64,000 nt of DNA from Inia geoffrensis (Eukaryota; Chordata; Mammalia; Artiodactyla; Iniidae): assembly GCA_036417435.1 (NCBI GenBank), contig CM070899.1, forward strand, positions 104,534,368 through 104,598,367, read 5' to 3'. A program made the translations under genes and the position numbers. The stretch's first letter is position 1. The number at the start of each line of letters is the position of its first letter. Shown piece by piece: positions 34,726-47,939 of the stretch. The notes under the pieces were generated by a model. That model saw only the letters and a list, made by a program, of their open reading frames with translations, was not told where the DNA came from and searched no databases.

Positions 34726-37700
34726 AGCCAGCTATTGCTGTTGGTGCGATTGTAAATTGGTAACAGCCGCTATGAGGATCAGTAGGCACATTCCTGACCA
34801 AACTGAACCCTGGAGGTACCACGAGATTCGGCAACCCCGCTGCAGGTCGTAGAACCAGAGACTAGCATCATTGGAAGGAAGCACTTGCACCCCAGCATTC
34901 CTTGTGGTACCCTTGACCCCAACGAAGACATACAAACGAACCAACTGTCGAGCGAGTGGCGAAGGGAGAAAGATAGGCTGCTACCTACACACCCTCGACT
35001 AGCACTCAGCCACAGAACAAAGTGAACTCATACTATTTGCAGCAGCATGGGTGGAGCACTAGATGATCTCACTAATTCTGGTCAATTAGAGGCAGCAAGA
35101 CACATTTGCCCCGATACCACTTATGTGTGCAGTCTCATTAGGGATACAAAGGAAGCTAGTAAAGAAAGGAAACACAGGTTCACAAAGGGAAGAAAGAAGC
35201 GAGGGGTTCCCACAGGGGCAAATTGGAGACCGGGGAAGGGGGAATTAGGAGATTGGGATTAACAGTAACACACTTAACGTATCCAAAAGTGCTCATCAAG
35301 GGCAACACACCCAAAAGCACAGGGAATGCTACAACACATTCCACGATAAACTAAGAGGGCAAAGAATCCGAAACCCTACAGGTACAGCTACGTTTATACT
35401 TGCATCAAGTGGCTGTAGAACTCAAACAGACGCAACACTGTATATGAACTAGGCTGAAAGAAAAAAGGACTGTTCAATGACAAGGCAAGTAAGGGGTTAA
35501 GACATGCCCACTTTCTTACCTCAGGCCTCTTTGTCGTCGGCGGGTGTCAGACCCCCGGAGCCTCAGCAGGCCTGTGTCCCGCGGCTGGAGGATGCTGCTG
35601 CTCTTCTCCCCTGCGTGGTACCACAATCTCCCGATCCAACATGGCCCTCCTACAGGTAAGCATAGCCTGGTGTACCCAAAAGATGGTGGAACAGCTGAGA
35701 GGGAAGGGCTGTTAAGAAACCGGATCTCCACAGCTCCTGCTAGGCAAGTTCCCACCTCCAGCCCACTTCATTAGAGTCGCCCCACCTGCGAACCACGGCA
35801 CCCTCCGAGTAGCCCACTGGCAAGGCCTGCGACATGCCTGGGGTGGGGCAGTGCAGGTGAAGGGGCAGGAGGTGAGCCTACAAAAGCCCAGGGATGTGTG
35901 TTTAGCTGCGTTCGACTCCCCATTTCCAATACAACGCCGGGAACACCGCTAAGGCTTTGGTTCCCCACGTTACCAGAGACGACACGGAGTAGTGCTGCCG
36001 CCTTTTGGCACACTGCCGTAACAACCTTACCAACTGTGCTGAAGGGCACCTATCATTCACAAGCCTTAAGGCCTACGGCTTTGCAGACACAACCCTGCCC
36101 TCAAGAAATATCCTGAGCTGGGTAATCTGAAACGAATTCAAATCACGCCTGACTCTCAGGCGGAAACCTTTCAAGAAGTCAGTGGTACTCACCGGCGTTT
36201 TAGAAAACAGCACATTCAAACCAAAAGATGCTCAGGATCTGTCATGATTCGAGAGTGGAAAGAAAGCTAGACGAGGTGTTCCCTGGCTGCAGTCCTCTCA
36301 AACCCTAAAAGAGTAAGAGCTCAACAGGGCATGCCAGAAAGAGAAGCCAGGTATTGCTGTTGGTCGGATTGTAAATTGATAACAGACGGTAATGAGGATC
36401 ACTAGGCATATTCCTTACCAAACTAAACACTGGATGTACCACCAGATTCGGCAACCCCGCTACAGGTCGTGTAACCAGAGACTAGCATCATTGGAAGGAA
36501 GCACTTGCAGCCCAGCTGTCCTTGTGGTACCCATGACCACAGCGAAGACATACAAACGAACGAAATGGGGAGCGAGGGGTGAATGGAGAAAGATGGTCTG
36601 CTACCTACACACCCTCGACTACCACTCAGCCACAGGGCAAAATGAACCCATAGTCTTTGCAGCAGCCTGGGTGGAGCAGTAGATGATCTCACTAATTCTG
36701 GTCAATTAGAGGCAGCAAGACACATATCCCCGCATATCACACTTATGTGTGCCGTCTAAATACGGATACTATGGAAGCTAGAACACAAAGGAAACTCAGG
36801 CTCACAAAGGGAAGAAAGAAGCCTGGAGTTCACTCAGGGGGAATTTGGAGACCGCGGAAGGGTGAAGTAGGAGGTCGGGATTCACAGAAACACGCTTAAC
36901 GTATCCAAAAGTGCTCATCAAGGGCGACGCACCCGCAAGCACAGGGAACGCTACTAAACATTCCTCAATAAACGAAGATTGCAAAGAATCCGAAACCCTG
37001 CGGGTACAGCTACGTGTACAATTGCATCGGGTGGCTGTACAACTCAAACAGACACAACATTGTATATGAACTAGGCTGAAAAGGAAAAGGACTGTTCAAT
37101 GACAAGGCAAGTGAGGGCTTAAGAAATGCCTACTCTGTTACCTCAGGCCTCTGTGAAGTTGTTACCATGGTAACGGCCCCTGGAGCCTCGGCAGGCCTGG
37201 GTCCCACGGCCGGAGGCTGCTGCTGCTGAGGCAGCAAGGGAGGAGGATGTGCCACCTGACCAGCGGCACCTCGGGCCGCTACTGCCCATTCTCCCCTGCG
37301 TGTTACCGCAGTGTCCCGATCCAACGTGGCCCTCGTACAGGTAAGCAAAGCCTGGTGTACCCAAATGAGGGTGGAGCAGCTGAGAGGGAAGAGCGGTGAG
37401 GAAACCGGATCTCCACAGCTCCTGCTAGGCAGGTTCCCACCTCCAGCCCCCTTCATCAGAGTCGCCCCACCTGCGAACCACGGCACCCTCCGAGTAGCCA
37501 ACCTGAAAGGCTTCCGATATGCCTGGGGTGGGGCAGTGCAGGTTCAGGGGCAGGAGGTGAGCATACACAAGCCCAGGATTGTGTGTTTAGCCGCGTTCGA
37601 CTCCCCATTTACAATCCGACACCGGGATCCCCGCTAAGGCTTTCTTTCCCCAACTTACCAGAGACGACACGGAGTAGTGCTGCCGCCTTGTGGCACACTG

Positions 37701-38029
37701 CCGTAACAACATTACCAACTGTGCTGAAAGGCAACTATCATTCACAAGGCCTAAGGCCTGCGGCTTTGCAGACACAACCCTGCCCTCAAGAAATATCCTG
37801 GGCTGGGTAATCTGAAATGAATTCAAATCAGGCCCGACTCTCAGGCGGAAAGCTTTCAAGACCTCAGTGGTACTCACCTGCGTTTTAGAAAACAGCACAT
37901 TCAAATGAAAAGATGCTCAGGATCTGTCATGATTAGAGAGTGAAAAGAAAGCTAAACGAGGAGTTCCCTGTCTGTGGTCCTCTCAAATCCTAAAATTTTA
38001 AGTGCTCAAGAGGGCATGCCAAAAGGAGA
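34726..38029. repeat. Dimer 11 (A11 class a 34726-36344, B12 36345-38029)
   Basis: Near copy of dimer 6, five dimers away, with scattered single-base differences (for example TGAACCCTGG at about 34804). B12 X-box at 37161-37174 (AT). Confidence 0.93.
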
Positions 38030-41000
38030 AGCCGGCTATTGCTCTTGGTGCGATTGTAAATTGGTAACAGCCGCTATGAGGATCAGTAGGCACATTCCTG
38101 ACCAAACTGAACGCTGGAGGTACCACGAGATTCGGCAACCCCGCTGCAGGTCGTAGAACCAGAGACTAGCATCATTGGAAGGAAGCAGTTGCACCCCAGC
38201 ATCCCATGTGGTACCCTTGACCCCAATGAAGACATACAAACGAACCAACTGTCGAGCGAGTGGCGAAGGGAGAAAGATGTGCTGCTACCTACACACCCTC
38301 GACTAGCACTCAGCCACAGAACAAAATGAACTCATACTATTTGCAGCAGCATGGGTGGAGCACTAGATGATCTCACTAATTCTGGTCAATTAGAGGCAGC
38401 AAGACACATTTGCCCAGATACCACTTATGTGTGCAGTCTCAATAGGGATACAAAGGAAGCTAGTAAAGAAAGGAAACACAGGTTCACAAAGGGAAGAAAG
38501 AAGCGAGGGGTTCCCACAGGGGCAAATTGGAGACCGGGGAAGGGGGAATTAGGAGATTGGGATTAACAGTAACACACTTAACGTATCCAAAAGTGCTCAT
38601 CAAGGGCAACACACCCAAAAGCACAGGGAATGTTACAACACATTCCTCGATAAACTAACAGGGCAAAGAATCCGAAACCCTACAGGTACAGCTACGTTTA
38701 TACTTGCATCAAGTGGCTGTAGAACTCAAACAGACGCAACACTGTATATGAACTAGGCTGAAAGAAAAAAGGACTGTTCAATGACAAGGCAAGTAAGGGG
38801 TTAAGACATGCCCACTTTCTTACCTCAGGCCTCTTTGTCGTCGGCGGGTGTCAGACCCCTGGAGCCTCAGCAGGCCTGTGTCCCCCGGCTGGAGGATGCT
38901 GCTGCTCTTCTCCCCTGCGTGGTACCACAATCTCCCGATCCAACATGGCCCTCCTACAGGTAAGCACAGCCTGGTGTACCCAAATGACTGTGGAACAGCT
39001 GAGAGGGAAGGGTTGTGAAGAAACCGCATCTCCACAGCTCCTGCTAGGCAAGTGCCCACCTCCACCCCACTTCATTAGAGTCGCCCCACCTGCGAACCAC
39101 GGCACCCTCCGAGTAGCCCACTGGCAAGGCCTGCGACATGCCTGGGGTGGGGCAGTGCAGGTTCAGGGGCAGGAGGTGAGCATACACAAGCCCAGGATTG
39201 TGTGTTTAGCCACGTTCGACTCCCCATTTCCAATCCAACACCGGGGTCCCCGCTAGGGTTTCTTTCCCCAAGTTACCAGAGACGACACGTAGTAGTGCTG
39301 CCGCCTTTTGGCACACTGCCAAAGCAACCTTACCAACTGTGCTGAAGGGCACATATCATTCACAAGGCATAAGGCCTACGGCTTTGCAGACACAACCCTG
39401 CCCTCAAGAAATATCCTGCGCTGGGTAATCTGAAACGAATTCAAATCACGCCCGGCTCTCAGGCGGGAACCTTTCAAGAAGTCAGTGGTACTCACCGGCG
39501 TTTTAGAAAACAGCACATTCAACCCAAAAGATGCTCAGGATCTGTCATGATTCGAGAGTGGAAAGAAAGCTAGACGAGGTGTTCCCTGGCTGCAGTCCTC
39601 TCAAACCCTAAAAGAGTAAGATCTCAACAGGACATGCCAGAAAGAGAAGCCAGGTATTGCTGTTGGTCGGATTGTAAATTGCTAACAGCCTGTAATGAGG
39701 ATCACTAGGCATATTCCTTACCAAACTAAACACTGGATGTACCACCAGATTCGGCAACCCTGCTACAGGTCGTGTAACCAGAGACTGGCATCATTGGAAG
39801 GAAGCACTTGCAGCCCAGCTGTCCTTGTGTTACCCATGACCACAGCCAAGACATACAAACGAACCAAATGGGGAGCGAGGGGTGAATGGAGAAAGATGTT
39901 CTGCTACCTACACACCCTCGACTACCACTCAGCCACAGGGCAAAATGAACCCATAGTCTTTGCAGCAGCCTGGGTGGAGCAGTAGATGATCTCACTAATT
40001 CTGGTCAATTAGAGGCAGCAAGACACATATCCCCGCATATCACACTTATGTGTGCCGTCTAAATACGGATACTATGGAAGCTAGTACACAAAGGAAACTC
40101 AGGCTCACAAAGGGAAGAAAGAAGCCTGGAGTTCCCTGAGGGGGAAATTGGAGACCGGGGAAGGTTGAAGTAGGAGGTCGGGATTCACAGAAACACACTT
40201 AACGTATCCAAAAGTGCTCATCAAGGGCGACCCACGCGCAAGCACAGGGAACGCTACAAAACATTCCTCAATAAACGAAGATTGCAAAGAATCCGAAACC
40301 CTACGGGTACAGCTACGTGTATAATTGCATCGGGTGGCTGTACAACTCAAACAGACACAACATTGTATATGAACTAGGCTGAATCGGAAAAGGACTGTTC
40401 AATGACAAGGCAAGTGAGGGCTTAAGAAATGCCTACTCTGTTACCTCAGGCCTCTGTGATGTTGTTACCACGGTAACGGCCCCTGGAGCCTCGGCAGGCC
40501 TGGGTCCCACGGACGGAGCCTGCTGCTGCTGAGGCAGCAAGGGAGGAGGACGTGCCACCTGACCAGCGTCACCTCGGGCCGCTACTGCCCTTTCTCCCCT
40601 GCGTGTTACCGCAGTGTCCCGATCCAACGTGGCCCTCGTACAGGTAAGCAAAGCCTGGTGTACCCAAATGAGGGTGGAGCAGCTGAGAGGGAAGAGCGGT
40701 GAGGAAACCGGATCTCCACAGCTCCTGCTAGGCAGGTTCCCACCTCCAGCCCCCTTCATCAGAGTCGCCCCACCTGCGAACAACGGCACCCTCCGAGTAG
40801 CCAACCTGAAAGGCTTCCGATATGCCTGGGGTGGGGCAGTGCAGGTTCAGGGGCAGGAGGTGAGCATACACAAGCCCAGGATTGTGTGTTTAGCCGCGTT
40901 CGACTCCCCATTTCCAATCCGACACCGGGATCCCCGCTAAGGCTTTCTTTCCCCAAGTTACCAGAGACGACACGGAGTAGTGCTGCCGCCTTGTGGCACA

Positions 41001-41332
41001 CTGCCGTAACAACATTACCAACTGTGCTGAAAGGCAACTATCATTCACAAGGCCTAAGGCCTGCGGCTTTGCAGACACAACCCTGCCCTCAAGAAATATC
41101 CTGGGCTGGGTAATCTGAAATGAATTCAAATCAGGCCCGACTCTCAGGCGGAAAGCTTTCAAGACCTCAGTGGTACTCACCTGCGTTTTAGAAAACAGCA
41201 CATTCAAATGAAAAGATGCTCAGGATCTGTCATGATTAGAGAGTGAAAAGAAAGCTAGACGAGGAGTTCCCTGTCTGCGGTCCTCTTAAATCCTAAAATT
41301 TTAAGTGCTCAAGAGGGCATGCCAAAAGGAGA
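38030..41332. repeat. Dimer 12 (A12 class c 38030-39647, B13 39648-41332)
   Basis: One base shorter than usual because of a loss near 39256 (CGCTAGGGTTTCTTT). The first part resembles dimer 7 and the rest resembles dimer 9, so a switch of template lies near 38.9 kb. B13 X-box at 40464-40477 (AC). Confidence 0.93.
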
Positions 41333-44300
41333 AGCCAGCTATTGCTGTTGGTGCGATTGTAAATTGGTAACAGCCGCTATGAGGATCAGTAGGCACATTC
41401 CTGACCAAACTGAACACTGGAGGTACCACGAGATTCGGCAACCCCGCTGCAGGTCGTAGAACCAGAGACTAGCATCATTGGAAGGAAGCACTTGCACCCC
41501 AGCATTCCTTGTGGTACCCTTGACCCCAACGAAGACATACAAACGAACCAACTGTCGAGCGAGTGGCGAAGGGAGAAAGATAGGCTGCTACCTACACACC
41601 CTCGACTAGCACTCAGCCACAGAACAAAGTGAACTCATACTATTTGCAGCAGCATGGGTGGAGCACTAGATGATCTCACTAATTCTGGTCAATTAGAGGC
41701 AGCAAGACACATTTGCCCCGATACCACTTATGTGTGCAGTCTCATTAGGGATACAAAGGAAGCTAGTAAAGAAAGGAAACACAGGTTCACAAAGGGAAGA
41801 AAGAAGCGAGGGGTTCCCACAGGGGCAAATTGGAGACAGGGGAAGGGGGAATTAGGAGATTGGGATTAACAGTAACACACTTAACGTATCCAAAAGTGCT
41901 CATCAAGGGCAACACACCCAAAAGCACAGGGAATGCTACAACACATTCCACGATAAACTAACAGGGCAAAGAATCCGAAACCCTACAGGTACAGCTACGT
42001 TTATACTTGCATCAAGTGGCTGTAGAACTCAAACAGACGCAACACTGTATATGAACTAGGCTGAAAGAAAAAAGGACTGTTCAATGACAAGGCAAGTAAG
42101 GGGTTAAGACATGCCCACTTTCTTACCTCAGGCCTCTTTTTCCTCGGCGGGTGTCAGACCCCTGGAGCCTCAGCAGGCCTGTGTCCCGCGGCTGGAGGAT
42201 GCTGCTGCTCTTCTCCCCTGCGTGGTACCACAATCTCCCGATCCAACATGGCCCTCCTACAGGTAAGCATAGCCTGGTGTACCCAAAAGATGGTGGAACA
42301 GCTGAGAGGGAATGGCTGTTAAGAAACCGGATCTCCACAGCTCCTGCTAGGCAAGTTCCCACCTCCAGCCCACTTCATTAGAGTCGCCCCACCTGCGAAC
42401 CACGGCACCCTCCGAGTAGCCCACTGGCAAGGCCTGCGACATGCCTGGGGTGGGGCAGTGCAGGTGAAGGGGCAGGAGGTGAGCCTACAAAAGCCCAGGG
42501 ATGTGTGTTTAGCTGCGTTCGACTCCCCATTTCCAATACAACGCCGGGAACCCCGCTAAGGCTTTGGTTCCCCACGTTACCAGAGACGACACGGAGTAGT
42601 GCTGCCGCCTTTTGGCACACTGCTGTAACAACCTTACCAACTGTGCTGAAGGGCACCTATCATTCACAAGCCTTAAGGCCTACGGCTTTGCAGACACAAC
42701 CCTGCCCTCAAGAAATATCCTGCGCTGGGTAATCTGAAACGAATTCAAATCACGCCCGACTCTCAGGCGGGAACCTTTCAAGAAGTCAGTGGTACTCACC
42801 GGCGTTTTAGAAAACAGCACATTGAACCCAAAAGATGCTCAGGATCTGTCATGATTCGAGAGTGGAAAGAAAGCTAGACGAGGTGTTCCCTGGCTGCAGT
42901 CCTCTCAAACCCTAAAAGAGTAAGATCTCAACAGGACATGCCAGAAAGAGAAGCGAGGTATTGCTGTTGGTCGGATTGTAAATTGCTAACAGCCTGTAAT
43001 GAGGATCACTAGGCATATTCCTTACCAAACTAAACACTGGATGTACCACCAGATTCGGCAACCCTGCTACAGGTCGTGTAACCAGAGACTGGCATCATTG
43101 GAAGGAAGCACTTGCAGCCCAGCTGTCCTTGTGTTACCCATGACCACAGCCAAGACATACAAACGAACGAAATGGGGAGCGAGGGGTGAATGGAGAAAGA
43201 TGTTCTGCTACCTACACACCCTCGACTACCACTCAGCCACAGGGCAAAATGAACCCATAGTCTTTGCAGCAGCCTGGGTGGAGCAGTAGATGATCTCACT
43301 AATTCTGGTCAATTAGAGGCAGCAAGACACATATCCCCGCATATCACACTTATGTGTGCCATCTAAATACGGATACTATGGAAGCTAGTACACAAAGGAA
43401 ACTCAGGCTCACAAAGGGAAGAAAGAAGCCTGGAGTTCCCTGAGGGGGAAATTGGAGACCGGGGAAGGTTGAAGTAGGAGGTCGGGATTCACAGAAACAC
43501 GCTTAACGTATCCAAAAGTGCTCATCAAGGGCGACCCACGCGCAAGCACAGGGAACGCTACAAAACATTCCTCAATAAACGAAGATTGCAAAGAATCCGA
43601 AACCCTACGGGTACAGCTACGTGTATAATTGCATCGGGTGGCTGTACAACTCAAACAGACACAACATTGTATATGAACTAGGCTGAAACGGAAAAGGACT
43701 GTTCAATGACAAGGCAAGTGAGGGCTTAAGAAATGCCTACTCTGTTACCTCAGGCCTCTGTGATGTTGTTACCACGGTAACGGCCCCTGGAGCCTCGGCA
43801 GGCCTGGGTCCCACGGCCGGAGCCTGCTGCTGCTGAGGCAGCAAGGGAGGAGGACGTGCCACCTGACCAGCGTCACCTCGGGCCGCTACTGCCCATTCTC
43901 CCCTGCGTGTTACCGGAGTGTCCCGATCCAACGTGGCCCTCGTACAGGTAAGCAAAGCCTGGTGTACCCAAATGAGGGTGGAGCAGCTGAGAGGGAAGAG
44001 CGGTGAGGAAACCGGATCTCCACAGCTCCTGCTAGGCAGGTTCCCACCTCCAGCCCCCTTCATCAGAGTCGCCCCACCTGCGAACAACGGCACCCTCCGA
44101 GTAGCCAACCTGAAAGGCTTCCGATATGCCTGGGGTGGGGCAGTGCAGGTTCAGGGGCAGGAGGTGAGCATACACAAGCCCAGGATTGTGTGTTTAGCCG
44201 CGTTCGACTCCCCATTTCCAATCCGACACCGGGATCCCCGCTAAGGCTTTCTTTCCCCAAGTTACCAGAGACGACACGGAGTAGTGCTGCCGCCTTGTGG

Positions 44301-44636
44301 CACACTGCCGTAACAACATTATCAACAGTGCTGAAAGGCAACTATCATTCACAAGGCCTAAGGCCTGAGGCTTTGCAGACACAACCCTGCCCTCAAGAAA
44401 TATCCTGGGCTGGGTAATCTGAAATGAATTCAAATCAGGCCCGACTCTCAGGCGGAAAGCTTTCAAGACCTCAGTGATACTCACCTGCGTTTTAGAAAAC
44501 AGCAGATTCAAATGAAAAGATGCTCAGGATCTGTCATGATTAGAGAGTGAAAACAAAGCTAGACGAGGAGTTCCCTGTCTGCGGTCCTCTCAAATCCTAA
44601 AATGTTAAGTGCTCAAGAGGGCATGCCAAAAGGAGA
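41333..44636. repeat. Dimer 13 (A13 class a 41333-42951, B14 42952-44636)
   Basis: Class a dimer. A13 shares CATTAGGGATAC and GATAGGCTGC with A11. B14 X-box at 43768-43781 (AC). Confidence 0.93.
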
Positions 44637-47600
44637 AGCCAGCTATTGCTGTTGGTGCGATTGTAAATTGGTAACAGCCGCTATGAGGATCAGTAGGCAC
44701 ATTCCTGACCAAACTGAACACTGGAGGTACCACGAGATTCGGCAACCCCGCTGCAGGTCGTAGAACCAGAGACTACGATCATTGGAAGGAAGCACTTGCA
44801 CCCCAGCATTCCTTGTGGTACCCTTGACCCCAACGAAGACATACAAACGAACCAAGTGTCGAGCGAGTGGCGAAGGGAGAAAGATGTGCTGCTACCTACA
44901 CACCCTCGACTAGCACTCAGCCACAGAACAAAATGAACTCATACTATTGGCAGCAGCATGGGTGGAGCACTAGATGATCTCACTAATTCTGGTCAATTAG
45001 AGGCAGCAAGACACATTTGCCCAGATACCACTTATGTGTGCAGTCTCAATAGGGATACAAAGGAAGCTAGTAAAGAAAGGAAACACAGGCTCACAAACGG
45101 AAGAAAGAAGCGAGGGGTTCCCACAGGGGCAAATTGGAGACCGGGGAAGGGGGAAGTAGGAGACTGGGATTAACAGTAACACACTTAACGTATCCAAAAG
45201 TGCTCATCAAGGGCAACACACCCAAAAGCACAGGGAATGCTACAACACATTCCTCGATAAACTAACAGGGCAAAGAATCCGAAACCCTACAGGTACAGCT
45301 ACGTTTATACTTGCATCAAGTGGCTGTAGAACTCAAACAGACGCAACACTGTATATGAACTAGGCTGAAAGAAAAAAGGACTGTTCAATAACAAGGGAAG
45401 TAAGGGGTTAAGAAATGCCCACTTTCGTACCTCAGGCCTCTTTGTTGTCGGCGGGTGTCAGACCCCTGGAGCCTCAGCAGGCCTGTTTCCCGCGGCTGGA
45501 GGATGCTGCTGCTCTTCTCCCCTGCGTGGTACCACAATCTCCCGATCCAACATGGCCCTCCTACAGGTAAGCATAGCCTGGTGTACCCAAATGATGGTGG
45601 AACAGCTGAGAGGGAAGGGCTGTGAAGAAACCGCATCTCCACAGCTCCTGCTAGGCAAGTTCCCACCTCCAGCCCACTTCATTAGAGTCGCCCCACCTGA
45701 GAACCACGGCACCCTCCGAGTAGCCCAAAGGCAAGGCCTGCAACATGCCTGGGGTGGGGCAGTGCAGGTGAAGGGGCAGGAGGTGAGCCTACAAAAGCCC
45801 AGGGATGTGTGTTTAGCTGCGTTTGACTCCCCATTTCCAATACAACGCCGGGAACCCCGCTAAGGCTTTGGTTCCCCACGTTACCAGAGACGACACATAG
45901 TAGTGCTGCCGCCTTGTGGCACACTGCCGTAACAACCTTACCAACTGTGCTGAAGGGCACCTATCATTCACAAGCCTTAAGGCCTACGGCTTTGCAGACA
46001 CAACCCTGCCCTCAAGAAATATCCTGCGCTGGGTAATCTGAAACGAATTCAAATCACGCCCGACTCTCAGGCGGGAACCTTTCAAGAACTCAGTGGTACT
46101 CACCGGCGTTTTAGAAAACAGCACATTCAACCCAAAAGATGCTCAGGATCTGTCATGATTCGAGAGTGGAAAGAAAGCTAGACGAGGTGTTCCCTGGCTG
46201 CAGTCCTCTCAAACCCTAAAAGAGTAAGATCTCAACAGGACATGCCAGAAAGAGAAGCCAGGTATTGCTGTTGGTCGGATTGTAAATTGCTAACAGCCTG
46301 TAATGAGGATCACTAGGCATATTCCTTACCAAACTAAACACTGGATATACCACCAGATTCGGCAACCCCGCTACAGGTCGTGTAACCAGAGACTGGCATC
46401 ATTGGAAGGAAGCACTTGCAGCCCAGCTGTCCTTGTGTTACCCATGACCACAGCCAAGACATACAAACGAACGAAATGGGGAGCGAGGGATGAATGGAGA
46501 AAGATGTTCTGCTACCTACACACCCTCGACTACCACTCAGCCACAGGGCAAAATGAACCCATAGTCTTTGCAGCAGCCTGGGTGCAGCAGTAGATGATCT
46601 CATTAATTCTGGTCAATTAGAGGCAGCAAGACACATATCCCCGCATATCACACTTATGTGTGCCGTCTAAATACGGATACTCTGGAAGCTAGTACACAAA
46701 GGAAACTCAGGCTCACAAAGGGAAGAAAGAAGCCTGGAGTTCCCTGAGGGGGAAATTGGAGACCGAGGAAGGTTGAAGTAGGAGGTCGGGATTCACAGAA
46801 ACACGCTTAACGTATCCAAAAGTGCTCATCAAGGGCGACCCACGCGCAAGCACAGGGACGCTACAAAACATTCCTCAATAAACGAAGATTGCAAAGAATC
46901 CGAAACCCTACGGGTACAGCTACGTGTATAATTGCATCGGGTGGCTGTACAACTCAAACAGACACAACATTGTATATGAACTAGGCTGAAACGGAAAAGG
47001 ACTGTTCAATGACAAGGCAAGTGAGGGCTTAAGAAATGCCTACTCTGTTACCTCAGGCCTCTGTGATGTTGTTACCACGGTAACGGCCCCTGGAACCTCG
47101 GCAGGCCTGGGTCCCACGGACGGAGCCTGCTGCTGCTGAGGCAGCAAGGGAGGAGGACGTGCCACCTGACCAGCGTCACCTCGGGCCGCTACTGCCCATT
47201 CTCCCCTGCGTGGTACCGCAGTCTCCCGATCCAACGTGGCCCTCGTACAGGTAAGCAAAGCCTGGTGTACCCAAATGAGGGTGGAGCAGCTGAGAGGGGA
47301 GAGCGGTGAGGAAACCGGATCTCCACAGCTCCTGCTAGGCAGGTTCCCACCTCCAGCCCCCATCATCAGAGTCGCCCCACCTGCGAACCAAGGCACCCTC
47401 CGAATCACCCACCTGAAAGGCTTCCGATATGCCTGGGGTGGGGCAGTGCAGGTTCAGGGGAAGGAGGTGAGCATACACAAGCCCAGGATTGTGTGTTTAG
47501 CCGCGTTCGACTCCCCATTTCCAATCCGACACCGGGATCCCCTCTAAGGCTTTCTTTCCCCAAGTTACCAGAGACGACACGGAGTAGTGCTGCCGCCTTG

Positions 47601-47939
47601 TGGCACACTGCCGTAACAACATTACCAACTGTGCTGAAAGGCAACTATCATTCACAAGGCCTAAGGCCTGCGGCTTTGCAGACACAACCCTGCCCTCAAG
47701 AAAAATCCTGGGCTGGGTAATCTGAAATGAATTCAAATCAGGCCCGACTCTCAGGCGGAAAGCTTTCAAGACCTCAGTGGTACTCACCTGCGTTTTAGAA
47801 AACAGCACATTCAAATGAAAAGATGCTCAGGATCTGTCATGATTAGAGAGTGAAAAGAAAGCTAGACGAGGAGTTCCCTGTCTGCGGTCCTCTTAAATCC
47901 TAAAATTTTAAGTGCTCAAGAGGGCATGCCAAAAGGAGA
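44637..47939. repeat. Dimer 14 (A14 class b 44637-46255, B15 46256-47939)
   Basis: B15 has a one-base loss near 46857 (CACAGGGACGCTAC) and private changes CCGAATCACCC and GAGGGGAGAGC. All three recur in B20, so the two share a recent ancestor. B15 X-box at 47071-47084 (AC). Confidence 0.93.
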
